DNA from: Leifsonia sp. Root227
Lineage (GTDB): Bacteria > Actinomycetota > Actinomycetes > Actinomycetales > Microbacteriaceae
Direction of reading: 5' to 3'
Length of the DNA: 64,000 bases
NCBI RefSeq assembly: GCF_001428745.1
Contig: NZ_LMIO01000002.1
Location: forward strand, 1,006,305-1,070,304
Shown: in pieces, positions 46,907 to 55,247 of the stretch
How positions within the stretch are numbered: the stretch's first letter is position 1
How the letters are laid out: each line of letters starts with the position of its first letter
Program-made: the position numbers and the translations under genes
Notes under the pieces: generated by a model
Seen by the model: only the letters and a program-made list of their open reading frames with translations
Database searches by the model: none
What the model was told of the DNA's origin: nothing

Positions 46907-46979
46907 GGGCGATTGGCGCAGTTGGTAGCGCGCTTCCTTCACACGGAAGAGGTCATCGGTTCGAGTCCGGTATCGCCCA
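46907..46979 (+). tRNA. tRNA-Val (anticodon CAC)
   Basis: Acceptor GGGCGAT with ATCGCCC, anticodon arm CTTCC-TTCACAC-GGAAG (anticodon CAC), TPsiC arm CGGTTCGAGTCCG. CCA is not encoded. It is nearly identical to the tRNA-Val(GAC) lying on the other strand and is transcribed away from it. A -10-like TAGTAT at 46866-46871 lies 35 bp upstream. Confidence 0.95.
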
Positions 46980-46986
46980 CCGAACG

Positions 46987-47009
46987 CCCCCGGTCCGCCG
47001 GGGGTTTTT
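46987..47009 (+). terminator. terminator of tRNA-Val (CAC)
   Basis: Stem CCCCCGG (46987-46993) with CCGGGGG (46998-47004), loop TCCG, then TTTTT (47005-47009). Confidence 0.9.
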
Positions 47010-47039
47010 GCGTTCCCGCCACCGTGTCATCATGCAGGG

Positions 47040-47330
47040 ATGGCATCGTTCATCTTCATCTACCGGGCGGGACCCGACCCCATCCCGCCGTCGCGGCTCG
47101 CAGAGAATCGAGAGGCGTGGCGGGCCTGGAACGTCGCGCTCCACGAGGACTACGGCATCCGGACGGCGCACGGGAAGCTCGTGACCTCGGATGGGGTCAC
47201 GGAGAGTGACGGCCAGGTGCGAGGAGCGTCGATGGTCGAGTTCGATTCGATGGAGGCCGCGCTCGAGGTGGCGAGGCGCAGCCCGAACCTCGCATTCGGC
47301 GGAACCGTGGAAGTCCTGCAGGAGTACTGA
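47040..47330 (+). CDS. YciI-like small protein
   Basis: 96 residues. Short and soluble, beginning ASFIFIYRAGPDPIPPSR, with GKLVTSDGVTESDG and a C-terminal VEFDSMEAALEVARRSPN pattern similar to YCII-family ferredoxin-like folds. No catalytic role known. A GCAGGG motif lies before the ATG. The tRNA-Val terminator lies 30 bp upstream, so it should have its own start site. Confidence 0.75.
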   Translation: MASFIFIYRAGPDPIPPSRLAENREAWRAWNVALHEDYGIRTAHGKLVTSDGVTESDGQVRGASMVEFDSMEAALEVARRSPNLAFGGTVEVLQEY

Positions 47331-47369
47331 GCCGCTATCCGCACGGCGGTCTCCGGGCGGTGGAGCGAC

Positions 47370-47948
47370 TCAGCGCCACCCGTAGCGCGCGACGAGCGCG
47401 TCTCGCACCGCGCCGTAGCGGCGACGGTCGAGGGCCGTGGCCTCGCGCCGCATCCCCGCCTGGTGCAGCCGGAAGACGCGATCGGTGTTCACGTAGCTCG
47501 GCCTGCGCTGTGCATCCCAGTCCCCCGTGCCGATCGGCACGTACTCCGTGCGGCCGGGATGCGCCTGGCTGGTGAGCTGGACGGCCAGAACGGTCCCGGA
47601 GCGTTCGCTGGCGACCACCAGCACCGGCCGGTCCTTGCCTCGGCCGTCGCGCTCTTCGTACGGCACCCAGGTCCAGACGATCTCGCCAGGGTCCGCGTCG
47701 CCGTCCGTGCTCGGCGCGTACGCCATCGTCACGCGGCTGATCGCGCGCGGGTCGACCTCGACGGTCGCAGACGGGCCGGAACGGCCAGGCTCATCCCCTG
47801 CTGTCCGCTGCGGAGCCGCCGAGCGCTTCTGCGTCGTCGGCCGCGGAGCCGCCGCTGTCCGGGTCGTAGCCGGCGTCCTGGTCGACGTTGTGGCCGGCGT
47901 CTTCTTCGCCGGCAGCAGCGCGTTCGCGATCGCGCGCACGAGGTTCAT
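47370..47948 (-). CDS. PemK/MazF-like protein with a long N-terminal linker
   Basis: 192 residues from the ATG at 47948. The C-terminal ~110 residues are PemK/MazF-like: PGEIVWTWVPYEERDGRGKD, RPVLVVASERSGTVLAVQLT and YVNTDRVFRLHQAG. They follow a short hydrophobic N-terminus (NLVRAIANALL) and a Thr/Ala/Pro-rich stretch. No antitoxin gene is beside it, so it is probably a housekeeping or orphan member. The first 158 bp lie inside the 3' end of the divergent amt gene on the same strand, in another frame. A start near ATGGCG (about 47725) would avoid the overlap but lose the linker. Confidence 0.72.
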   Translation of the reverse strand: MNLVRAIANALLPAKKTPATTSTRTPATTRTAAAPRPTTQKRSAAPQRTAGDEPGRSGPSATVEVDPRAISRVTMAYAPSTDGDADPGEIVWTWVPYEERDGRGKDRPVLVVASERSGTVLAVQLTSQAHPGRTEYVPIGTGDWDAQRRPSYVNTDRVFRLHQAGMRREATALDRRRYGAVRDALVARYGWR

Positions 47949-49125
47949 CGGGAAAGCCACCGTCCGCACGATACCGGAGCCTGGTCAGCCCGAGCGTGTA
48001 CCGGAGCGCGATCGCGATCAGCAGCGAGACCACGAACGAGTACGCCGCCACGCCGAGCCCGGCGACCGCCTGTGCGACGAACAGGTCGAAGTTGCCGCTG
48101 TCGACCATCCCGTCGCCGTTGGCGAACAGGCCGATGTAGAGCAGGCCGACCAGGCTCGCCACGATGTGGATGACGCAGATGGTCATCGGCACGCCGAAAC
48201 GCGCCCTGGCCGCCAGGTCGACCATGCTCGCGCAGGCGATCGCGGCCAGCGCGCCGAGCAGCAGCGACCAGCCGATGGTCAGCACACCGGATGCGGGGGT
48301 GATCGCCACCAGGCCGGCCACGGCGCCGCACAGGGCGCTCGTCACGGTCGGCCGCCGCAGCAGCACCCTGTCGACGATGATCCACATGAGCGCGCCGCCC
48401 GCGGACGCCATCAGCGTGTTCAGCGCGATCAGCGGGGCGAACGCGTCGAGTGCACCCTCCGATCCGACCGTGAGGCCGAACCAGCCGACCCAGACGAGCG
48501 CTCCCCCCGCCGCGACGAGCGGGAGGCGCCGTTCGCCCGCGACGGGATGGTCGCGGTGGCCGCAGGCGAGGATGACCCCGGCTGCTCCGCTGCCCGCCGC
48601 GAGGCTGATCGGGATGGCTCCGCCGAAGTCGATGACGTGCATGCCAGCCACCGCCCAGCCGTCCCCGAGCGCGAACACCGCGTATCCGGCCGGGAAGAGC
48701 ACGAGCACCGACCAGAGCGCGGAGAACACGGCCCACGCGCGCAGCGTCACGCGGGAGGCGATGGCCGTGCCGAGGATGGTCACCGCCACCGCGCACACCG
48801 CGATCAGGTATCCGGCCCTCGCCAACGGGTACAGCGTGGATGCGGTCCCCTTCCCCGGAGTGAACACGTCGGCGAGGCCCCAGTCCGGCCGCCCGACCAG
48901 GTGGGCGATCAGCGGCGAGCCTGCGAGCATCCCGTAGCCGCCCAGCACGGCGAGCAGCACGACGATCGCGGATCCGACGAGCGCAGCTCTGAACGCTTGA
49001 GACGCACCCTTCGCTCCCGTCATCCCTCCGTAGAAGAACGCGAGGCCAGGGACGACCGCCATGACGAAGGTGGCGCTCACCAGCAGCAGGAGGGCGTCGA
49101 CCTGCGCGCTCGTGGCAGGCGTCAT
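47791..49125 (-). CDS. divergent Amt/Rh-type transporter paralog lacking the first pore His
   Basis: 444 residues, about 11 membrane segments. The family features are LAFFYGGMTGAKGA, LVWVGWFGLTVGSEGALD and VIHIVASLVGLLYIGLFA (second pore histidine). The first pore histidine is replaced: MHVIDFGGAIPISLAAG aligns with VNDFAGGTAVHINAG of the neighbouring paralog, placing Ser at the His. Transport may be altered, or it may be a sensor. The tail after the last membrane segment is acidic (DAGHNVDQDAGYDPDSGGSA). Downstream of amt by 131 bp. Confidence 0.85.
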   Translation of the reverse strand: MTPATSAQVDALLLLVSATFVMAVVPGLAFFYGGMTGAKGASQAFRAALVGSAIVVLLAVLGGYGMLAGSPLIAHLVGRPDWGLADVFTPGKGTASTLYPLARAGYLIAVCAVAVTILGTAIASRVTLRAWAVFSALWSVLVLFPAGYAVFALGDGWAVAGMHVIDFGGAIPISLAAGSGAAGVILACGHRDHPVAGERRLPLVAAGGALVWVGWFGLTVGSEGALDAFAPLIALNTLMASAGGALMWIIVDRVLLRRPTVTSALCGAVAGLVAITPASGVLTIGWSLLLGALAAIACASMVDLAARARFGVPMTICVIHIVASLVGLLYIGLFANGDGMVDSGNFDLFVAQAVAGLGVAAYSFVVSLLIAIALRYTLGLTRLRYRADGGFPDEPRARDRERAAAGEEDAGHNVDQDAGYDPDSGGSAADDAEALGGSAADSRG

Positions 49126-49198
49126 CCGTCCTCCTCGTCGCGCGAACCGGGCAGCAACACCCTACTGGGCCGCACAGCACCCTGCGGCGCACGCGCGG

Positions 49199-49230
49199 AG
49201 CGGGGCGCCGCCCGAAGGCGACGCCCCGCT
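49199..49230 (-). terminator. UUCG-capped hairpin after amt
   Basis: A 14-bp stem (49199-49212 with 49217-49230, one G-U pair on the minus-strand RNA) closed by a TTCG tetraloop, 26 bp after the amt stop codon. There is no T-run, so termination may be partial, allowing read-through to the second Amt gene. Confidence 0.6.
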
Positions 49231-49256
49231 CGCGTGCTGTGGAACTGCCGAACCGA

Positions 49257-50531
49257 TCAGACCGTCTCGAGGGCGTAGCCCTCTTCGCCGTGCACCACCG
49301 TGTCGACGCCGGCGAGCTCGTCCTCGTTCTTGATCCGGAAGCCCATCGTCCGCTGGATGACCGTGCCGATGATCCAGGCGAGGACGAAGGAGTAGATCAT
49401 CACACCGAACGCACCGACCGCCTGCGCCCCCAGCTGCAGGAAGCTGCCGCCGTAGAGGAGGCTGGAGAAGCCCTTGGTCGCGTCGCCGTCGATGTGGGTG
49501 AAGCCGAAGACGCCGATCCAGAGCGTTCCGATGAGACCGCCGATGAGGTGGATGCCGACCACGTCGAGCGAGTCGTCGAAGCCGAGCTTGAACTTCAGGT
49601 CGATGGCAATGGCGCAGACAGCACCGGCGACCAGGCCGAGGAGGATCGCGAAGCCGGGCGTCAGGATGTTACAGGCCGGGGTGATCGCGACCAGACCGGT
49701 GACAGCGCCGGAGGCCGCACCGATGGAGGTCGGCTTGCCGTCCTTCAGCTTCTCGACGATCAGCCAGCCGATGGTCGCGGCGGCCGGAGCGGCGAGGGTG
49801 TTGATCCAGGCCAACGCTGCCACGCCGTCCACTGCGGCTTCCGAACCGGCGTTGAAGCCGAACCAGCCGAACCACAGGAGAGCGGCGCCCAGGAGCGTGA
49901 GCGGCACGTTGTGCGGCTTCGACATGCCCTTCTGGAAGCCGACGCGCTTGCCGAGCACCAGGGCGAGTGCCAGGCCTGCTGCACCGGCGTTGATGTGGAC
50001 CGCTGTGCCACCGGCGAAGTCGTTGACGTGCAGGACAGCGGGCGCCCAGCCATCGGCCAGGTTGAACACCCAGTACGCGACCGGGAAGTACACGACCGTG
50101 ACCCAGATGCCCGCGAACACCATCCATGCGCCGAATTTGGCGCGGTCGGCGATCGCACCGGAGATCAGAGCGACCGTGATGATGGCGAAGGTGGCCTGGA
50201 ACCCGGCGAAGGCGAGACCGCCGAGGTCGGGGGTCATGCCGTCCTTGCCCATCAGGCTGGACAGGAACCAGTCAGGAGCGCCGAGGAAGTGCGGGATGAT
50301 CGGCTTGCCGAACGCGAGGCCGTACCCGTAGAACACCCACAGGACGCCCACGATCGCCATCGCGCCGAAGCTCATCATCATCATGCTGATCACGCTCTTG
50401 GCGCGGACCATTCCTCCGTAGAAGAAGGCGACGCCGGGGGTCATCAGCAGAACAAGTGCTGCGGCGACGAGCAGCCACAGGGAGTTGACGGTCCCTGCGG
50501 GTGCGTAGTCCGCTGCTGTGTGTAGCAACAT
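49257..50531 (-). CDS. amt: ammonium transporter
   Basis: 424 residues, 11 membrane segments. Canonical pore features: LMTPGVAFFYGGMVRAKSV, WFGFNAGSEAAVDG, VNDFAGGTAVHINAG (first His) and VVGIHLIGGLIGTLWIG (second His). It takes up ammonium under nitrogen limitation. The ATG at 50531 (MLLHTAADYAPAG) follows AGAGAGGT; an ATG seven codons upstream is possible. No glnK is adjacent. The upstream region has GlnR-like motifs. Confidence 0.95.
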   Translation of the reverse strand: MLLHTAADYAPAGTVNSLWLLVAAALVLLMTPGVAFFYGGMVRAKSVISMMMMSFGAMAIVGVLWVFYGYGLAFGKPIIPHFLGAPDWFLSSLMGKDGMTPDLGGLAFAGFQATFAIITVALISGAIADRAKFGAWMVFAGIWVTVVYFPVAYWVFNLADGWAPAVLHVNDFAGGTAVHINAGAAGLALALVLGKRVGFQKGMSKPHNVPLTLLGAALLWFGWFGFNAGSEAAVDGVAALAWINTLAAPAAATIGWLIVEKLKDGKPTSIGAASGAVTGLVAITPACNILTPGFAILLGLVAGAVCAIAIDLKFKLGFDDSLDVVGIHLIGGLIGTLWIGVFGFTHIDGDATKGFSSLLYGGSFLQLGAQAVGAFGVMIYSFVLAWIIGTVIQRTMGFRIKNEDELAGVDTVVHGEEGYALETV

Positions 50532-50589
50532 ACGTTGGTCTACCTCTCTCATGAATGCACACGGGCCCCGGTCTGGCTGATCGGTGAGC

Positions 50590-50690
50590 GTTTCGGGGTG
50601 TGCCCAGTTTCATCACGGGAGGTTTCCGTGGAGGGATACTCGTGTTTCGCGTCTGTTACGCATCCACCACGGGTGTAAACATCGTGTTTC
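50590..50690 (-). promoter_or_regulatory. GlnR-like operator region upstream of amt
   Basis: On the minus strand GTAAC-agacgc-GAAAC (50659-50644) matches the GlnR half-operator gTnAC-n6-GaAAC. Four more GAAAC boxes lie nearby (minus-strand read; plus GTTTC at 50590, 50607, 50622 and 50686). GAAAC-n6-TTTAC sits at 50690-50675. They lie about 60-160 bp before the amt start. The glnR gene itself is outside the window. Confidence 0.45.
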
Positions 50691-50745
50691 GCGCCGCCAC
50701 GAATCCGTCGAGCGCTGTCAGGCGCGCGCGGTCGGTCGTGCGGTG

Positions 50746-51795
50746 TCAGTCGTGCGGGGGAAGCTCTCCGGTGGTCAGCGCGATCATGCGCGAGACGGAG
50801 CGGAGGTACTTCTTGCGGTAGCCGCCGCCCAGCATCTCCTCGTCGAAGACCTCGTTGAGCGGGGTGCCGGTCTGCACGATCGGGATCTCAGCGTCGTAGA
50901 CGCGGTCGATGAAAGCGACCAGGCGCAGCGCGGCCATCTGGTCGTGCAGGATGCGCACATCCGTGAGCCCGATGACATCCACGCCGTCGAGCAGCTTGAT
51001 GTATCGCGACGGGTGCACCGTGGCGAGGTGCGCGATGAGCGCGTCGAAGTCGTCGCTGGTGACGGTCTCGCCGCGCGAGCTGAGCGCTCCGGTGATCCTG
51101 TCGTACTCGTCGCGCTCGACGGTGACGGCCCGGCCTTCCGTGTCGCGGCGGCGGTAGTCGAGCCCGTCGATGCGGATGGTCTCGAAGTTGGCGGACAGCG
51201 ACTGGATCTCGCGAAGGAAGTCGCTCGCGGCGAACCGGCCCTCCCCGAGCGCGTTCGGCGGGGTGTTGCTGGTGGCGGCGATCCTGGTGCCCGAGGCGAC
51301 GAGCTCGCCGAGCATCCTGGTCATCATCATCGTGTCGCCGGGGTCGTCGAGCTCGAACTCGTCGATGCAGATCAGCGCGGAGCCGCGGAGCAGGTTGACC
51401 GCGCCCGCGTAGCCGAGGGCTCCCACCAGTGCCGTGTACTCGATGAAGGTGCCGAAGTACTTGGGTCCCGGCGCCTCGTGCCACAGGGATGCGAGGAGGT
51501 GCGTCTTGCCGACGCCGAATCCGCCGTCGAGGTACACACCGGGCTTCGTCTCCGCCTTCTTACGGTTGCGGCTGAACAGCCCGGCGGGGCGCTGCGGCTC
51601 CCACGATTTCGCGAAGGTGCGCAGGATGCTCACGGCCTCCGCCTGCGACGGGTAGTCGTGGTCCGGCCGGTACGACTCGAAGGTGGCGTTGTGGAACTGC
51701 GACGGTGGGACCAGCGACGACGCGATCTCCGCCCCGGTGATCTGCGGGGCACGGTCGGCGAGGCGCACGAGAGCGCCGGTCTGGTCGATCGTCAT
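50746..51795 (-). CDS. zapE: cell division protein ZapE (AFG1-like ATPase)
   Basis: 349 residues. P-loop GVYLDGGFGVGKTHLLASLW, Walker B ALICIDEFELDDPGD, and the sensor region RIAATSNTPPNALGEGRF are those of ZapE/AFG1. In E. coli ZapE affects Z-ring stability under stress; the actinobacterial role is less certain. The amt leader region begins 200 bp downstream of its 3' end. The 155-bp gap to the sulfurtransferase contains no clear promoter. Confidence 0.93.
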   Translation of the reverse strand: MTIDQTGALVRLADRAPQITGAEIASSLVPPSQFHNATFESYRPDHDYPSQAEAVSILRTFAKSWEPQRPAGLFSRNRKKAETKPGVYLDGGFGVGKTHLLASLWHEAPGPKYFGTFIEYTALVGALGYAGAVNLLRGSALICIDEFELDDPGDTMMMTRMLGELVASGTRIAATSNTPPNALGEGRFAASDFLREIQSLSANFETIRIDGLDYRRRDTEGRAVTVERDEYDRITGALSSRGETVTSDDFDALIAHLATVHPSRYIKLLDGVDVIGLTDVRILHDQMAALRLVAFIDRVYDAEIPIVQTGTPLNEVFDEEMLGGGYRKKYLRSVSRMIALTTGELPPHD

Positions 51796-51950
51796 GGAAG
51801 CTGCACCTTTGTGTCGAAGTCTTACCGCACCGGTTTACGCGCAGATAGCCTGGAACGTAAGTTCGCACAGTGTCGGGGTGTCCAGCCTAAACCGACGCAG
51901 CCGATTGTTCCCCTTGCGCTCACGAGGCGCTCTCTGGAGGTAATGCAACC

Positions 51951-52868
51951 ATGTCCATCGAGGTCGACCGGTCCCCCGCTTTCGCCGAGTACGCGCATCC
52001 CGAGCGGCTGGTGAGCACGGAATGGCTCGCCGAGCACCTGGGGCAGCCAGGACTGGTCGTGGTGGAGTCCGACGAGGACGTCCTGCTCTACGAGACGGGT
52101 CACATCCCCGGCGCCGTGAAGATCGACTGGCACACCGACCTCAACGACCCCGTGCAGCGCGACTACGTCGACGGCGAGCGCTTCGCCGAGCTGCTCGGCT
52201 CCAAAGGCATCGCCCGCGACACCACCGTGGTCATCTACGGGGACAAGAACAACTGGTGGGCGGCGTACGCGCTCTGGGTGTTCACACTGTTCGGCCACGA
52301 GGATGTGCGTCTGCTCGACGGCGGGCGCGACAAGTGGATCGCCGAGGGCCGAGAGCTCACCAAGGACAAGCCGGTCGTCACGCCGGTCGAGTATCCGATC
52401 GTCGAGCGGGACGACACCGTCATCCGCGCGTTCAAGGACGATGTGCTCGCCCACCTCGCACTCGTCGATTCGGGGAAGGGGGCGCTCATCGACGTCCGCT
52501 CTCCCGAGGAGTACAGCGGCGAGCGCACCGAGATCCCCGGCTACCCGACCGAGGGCGCTCTGCGCGCAGGGCACATCCCGTCCGCTGCGTCCGTGCCGTG
52601 GGCGAGGGCTGCCGCACCGGATGCGACGTTCAAGCGCCGCGCGGAGCTCGAGTCCATCTACCTCGGCGATGCTGGGCTGAAGGAGGGCGACGATGTGATC
52701 GCGTACTGCCGCATCGGCGAGCGGTCGAGCCACACCTGGTTCGTGCTCACGCACCTGCTCGGTTTCGAGAACGTACGCAACTACGACGGCTCGTGGACCG
52801 AGTGGGGTTCCGCTGTGCGCGTACCGATCGTCACGGGCAGCGAGCCGGGAGCCGTTCAGGCGAAGTAG
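51951..52868 (+). CDS. sseA: thiosulfate sulfurtransferase (two-domain rhodanese)
   Basis: 305 residues, two rhodanese domains. The C-terminal active site is [18 protein letters not shown] with the catalytic Cys; the N-terminal copy ([20 protein letters not shown]) lacks Cys at that position, as is normal. It resembles actinobacterial SseA/CysA-type enzymes. GGAGG lies nine bases before the ATG. It is co-transcribed with sufE, which suggests sulfur transfer toward Fe-S assembly. Confidence 0.93.
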   Translation: MSIEVDRSPAFAEYAHPERLVSTEWLAEHLGQPGLVVVESDEDVLLYETGHIPGAVKIDWHTDLNDPVQRDYVDGERFAELLGSKGIARDTTVVIYGDKNNWWAAYALWVFTLFGHEDVRLLDGGRDKWIAEGRELTKDKPVVTPVEYPIVERDDTVIRAFKDDVLAHLALVDSGKGALIDVRSPEEYSGERTEIPGYPTEGALRAGHIPSAASVPWARAAAPDATFKRRAELESIYLGDAGLKEGDDVIAYCRIGERSSHTWFVLTHLLGFENVRNYDGSWTEWGSAVRVPIVTGSEPGAVQAK

Positions 52869-52877
52869 CCTTGTCGT

Positions 52878-53321
52878 ATGACTGATCCTGCGGCCCTGGC
52901 ACCCGCTCTCGCGGAGATCCGCGACGACTTCCTGGCGCTCGAGCAGCCAGACAGGCTCCAGCTTCTGCTGGAGTTCTCGGAAGAGCTGCCCGAGCTGCCG
53001 GAGCGCTACCGCGACCATCCCGATCTGTTCGAGCGGGTCGTGGAGTGCCAGTCGCCCGTCTTCATTTTCGTGGAGGTGGACGACGGGAACATCGTGCACC
53101 TCTATGCGACCGCTCCGCAGGAGTCGCCGACCACGCGCGGGTTCGCGTCGATCCTGGCGCATGGTCTCGCCGGCCTCACGGCCGAGGAGGTGCTGGCCGT
53201 CCCCGATGACTACCCGCAGACGCTGGGGCTCACGCAGGCGGTCTCTCCCCTGCGCATCCGGGGCATGACGGCGCTGCTCGGCCGCACCAAGCGGCAGGTG
53301 CGGGAGAAGCTGGCGGCCTAG
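52878..53321 (+). CDS. sufE: SufE-like Fe-S assembly sulfur acceptor
   Basis: 147 residues. Cys in RVVECQSPVFIFVEV corresponds to the sulfur-accepting Cys of SufE. The protein ends FLGRTKRQV-like (LLGRTKRQVREKL). It normally partners SufS; the desulfurase is not in this window. Nine bases after the sseA stop. Its stop overlaps the convergent hydrolase stop by 4 bp. Confidence 0.9.
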   Translation: MTDPAALAPALAEIRDDFLALEQPDRLQLLLEFSEELPELPERYRDHPDLFERVVECQSPVFIFVEVDDGNIVHLYATAPQESPTTRGFASILAHGLAGLTAEEVLAVPDDYPQTLGLTQAVSPLRIRGMTALLGRTKRQVREKLAA

Positions 53322-54553
53322 CTCGCCGCTTCGACGGCGGGCGCGTCCGGCGCGGCTGCGTTGATGTCCGCGCCTGCGTCGGCGTGGATGTGCTCGGCGA
53401 GCCAGTCGGCGATCGAGGTCTTCCAGCGTTCCTCGTCGTAGTTCCAGAGCTTGGTGTGCAGCGCTGTCGCGAACGGCACCAGCGTGACGATGTCGCTGCG
53501 GGCCTCCGCCAGAGCACGGGATGCGGTCGACGGCACGAACCCGTCGTCGTCGCTGTGCAGGATGAGGGTGGGCAGGCTGAGGTCGGCTGCGCGGGCGACG
53601 AAGTTCATGCTGGTGAGGTCGATCGGCGCTGCCTGGCCGGTGATCGGGCCTCCCCAGGTCGACTCGATCAGGCGCAGGGCGCCCTGGGTGATCGGGTCGG
53701 GGAGGCGGAGCATCCGCGCTTGGTATTCGAGCGTGTCGATCCAGTCGATCACCGGGGATTCCAGGATGAGGCCGCGGAGCAGGTCGGTGGCGGTCGACCT
53801 GGTGACGGTCTGCAGCACGACGGCGCCGCCCATCGACCAGCCCATCAGGACGATCGAGCTGGCGCCATGGTCTGCGGCGTACCGCAGCGCTGCGTCGATG
53901 TCGTGCCACTCCGTGCCGCCGAGGCCGTAGCGGCGGTCGGCGCTGTTCGGCGCATCCCCGTCGTTGCGGTACGAGGCGAGCAGCACGGTGTACCCCTGCT
54001 CGTGGAAGGTGCGGACGGCGCGCAGCCCCTCCTGCCTGGTGGCACCCCAGCCGTGCACCTGGATCACCCAGTGCCCTGTGTCCTCGCCCGGCTCCGGGGG
54101 GAACAGCCAGCCGGGCGCTTCGCCGAGCTCCGTCTCCACGGTCACGCTCTCCACACGGTAGTCCAGCTCGGAGGGTTCGAGGTAGTAGTAGCCGCTGATC
54201 CGCCCGCGCCCAGGGCGGAGGTCGCCGAACGCGACGGACTCCAGCGTGCGCGTGACAGAGCCGTCCTCACGGGAGATGACGCCACCGATCTTCGCGTAGC
54301 CGGCGTCCTCGGAGAACCAGAGGCCGTAACGGCCTGGCACAGAGGAGTCCGGCGTCTCGCGCAGCGTCACCGTTCCCGCATCCGGGTCGACGGCCCTGAT
54401 GCTCTGGTTCTGCGGGCGTTTGCGCACCGGCGTGACGACCGTGCGAGCCACCCTCGCCATGATCAGCACAGCACCTGCACCGGCCGCCAGGCCGAGGACA
54501 CCGGCCGCGACGACGGCCGTGCGGACGGATTTCGCGAACGTCGAACGCGCCAT
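53318..54553 (-). CDS. membrane-anchored alpha/beta hydrolase
   Basis: 411 residues. An N-terminal membrane segment (VLGLAAGAGAVLIMARVART), then an alpha/beta-hydrolase fold with oxyanion region VIQVHGWGATRQEG, nucleophile Ser in VLMGWSMGGAVVLQ, Asp in LILHSDDDGFVP and His in FATALHTKLWN. It resembles actinobacterial serine hydrolases of the S9/DLH-type superfamily. Substrate unknown. Mature part outside the membrane. Confidence 0.85.
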   Translation of the reverse strand: MARSTFAKSVRTAVVAAGVLGLAAGAGAVLIMARVARTVVTPVRKRPQNQSIRAVDPDAGTVTLRETPDSSVPGRYGLWFSEDAGYAKIGGVISREDGSVTRTLESVAFGDLRPGRGRISGYYYLEPSELDYRVESVTVETELGEAPGWLFPPEPGEDTGHWVIQVHGWGATRQEGLRAVRTFHEQGYTVLLASYRNDGDAPNSADRRYGLGGTEWHDIDAALRYAADHGASSIVLMGWSMGGAVVLQTVTRSTATDLLRGLILESPVIDWIDTLEYQARMLRLPDPITQGALRLIESTWGGPITGQAAPIDLTSMNFVARAADLSLPTLILHSDDDGFVPSTASRALAEARSDIVTLVPFATALHTKLWNYDEERWKTSIADWLAEHIHADAGADINAAAPDAPAVEAAS

Positions 54554-54653
54554 GCCGCCAGCGTAACCCCGATGCCATCGCGCGGTGTTCAGGACTTCCT
54601 CAGGCGGCGTGCCGTACCGTCACATGCCCCGAATGGACCATAGTGTTCCTAAC

Positions 54654-55247
54654 GTGCCGACAACACCCTCGACCCCACGCACTCCCCCGGAGTTCGCCGC
54701 GGCGTTGGAGACGATCCGCCACGCGAAGTCCCGCCCGGAACTCGTGGTCACCGAGATCCCCGCGCCGGGCCAGCTCGCGCCGCACTCCGTCGCGCTGGCG
54801 GCCGACGTGCGTCCGACACGGCACGGAAGCGACTCCGACCTGGGCACCGGCCGGTTCATCCTGCTCTACGACGAGGACGAGCCAGAGGCGTGGGGCGGCC
54901 CGTTCCGCATCGTCTGCTTTGCGCAGGCGCCCTTGGAGACCGACATCGGTCTCGACCCGTTCCTGGCCGACGTCGCCTGGTCGTGGCTGGTGGATGCACT
55001 GGATGCGCGGCACGCGAAGTACACGGCGGCCAGCGGCACCGCCACCAAGATCATCTCCACCGGGTTCGGCGAGCTCGCCGCTCAGGGCGACGGTTCGCAG
55101 ATCGAGCTGCGCGCGTCCTGGAGCCCGCTGGAGAGCGACATCACCGCGCACGTCGAGGGCTGGGGCGAGTTGCTGTGCATGCTCGCAGGGCTGCCACCGA
55201 CCGGAGAGGGCGTCAGCCTGCTGACGAGACGGGAGCCGCGTGGCTGA
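54654..55247 (+). CDS. DUF3000 protein
   Basis: About 197 residues from the GTG at 54654. Contains the DUF3000 features: PPEFAAALETIRHAKSRPEL, FRIVCFAQAPLETDIGLDPF, LASWSWLVDAL-like middle and a C-terminal ITAHVEGWGELLCMLAGLPP. Immediately upstream of rnd, as in other actinobacteria; the pair overlap by 8 nt. Starts at 54624 and 54633 are also possible; the 54654 start would fit a -10 element (TAGTGT) giving a leaderless mRNA. Function unknown. Confidence 0.85.
   Translation: MPTTPSTPRTPPEFAAALETIRHAKSRPELVVTEIPAPGQLAPHSVALAADVRPTRHGSDSDLGTGRFILLYDEDEPEAWGGPFRIVCFAQAPLETDIGLDPFLADVAWSWLVDALDARHAKYTAASGTATKIISTGFGELAAQGDGSQIELRASWSPLESDITAHVEGWGELLCMLAGLPPTGEGVSLLTRREPRG

Noticed and set aside
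46449..46979. Phage or island attachment site at the tRNA genes
   Set aside because: No integrase, no direct repeat of a tRNA 3' end and no phage genes nearby.
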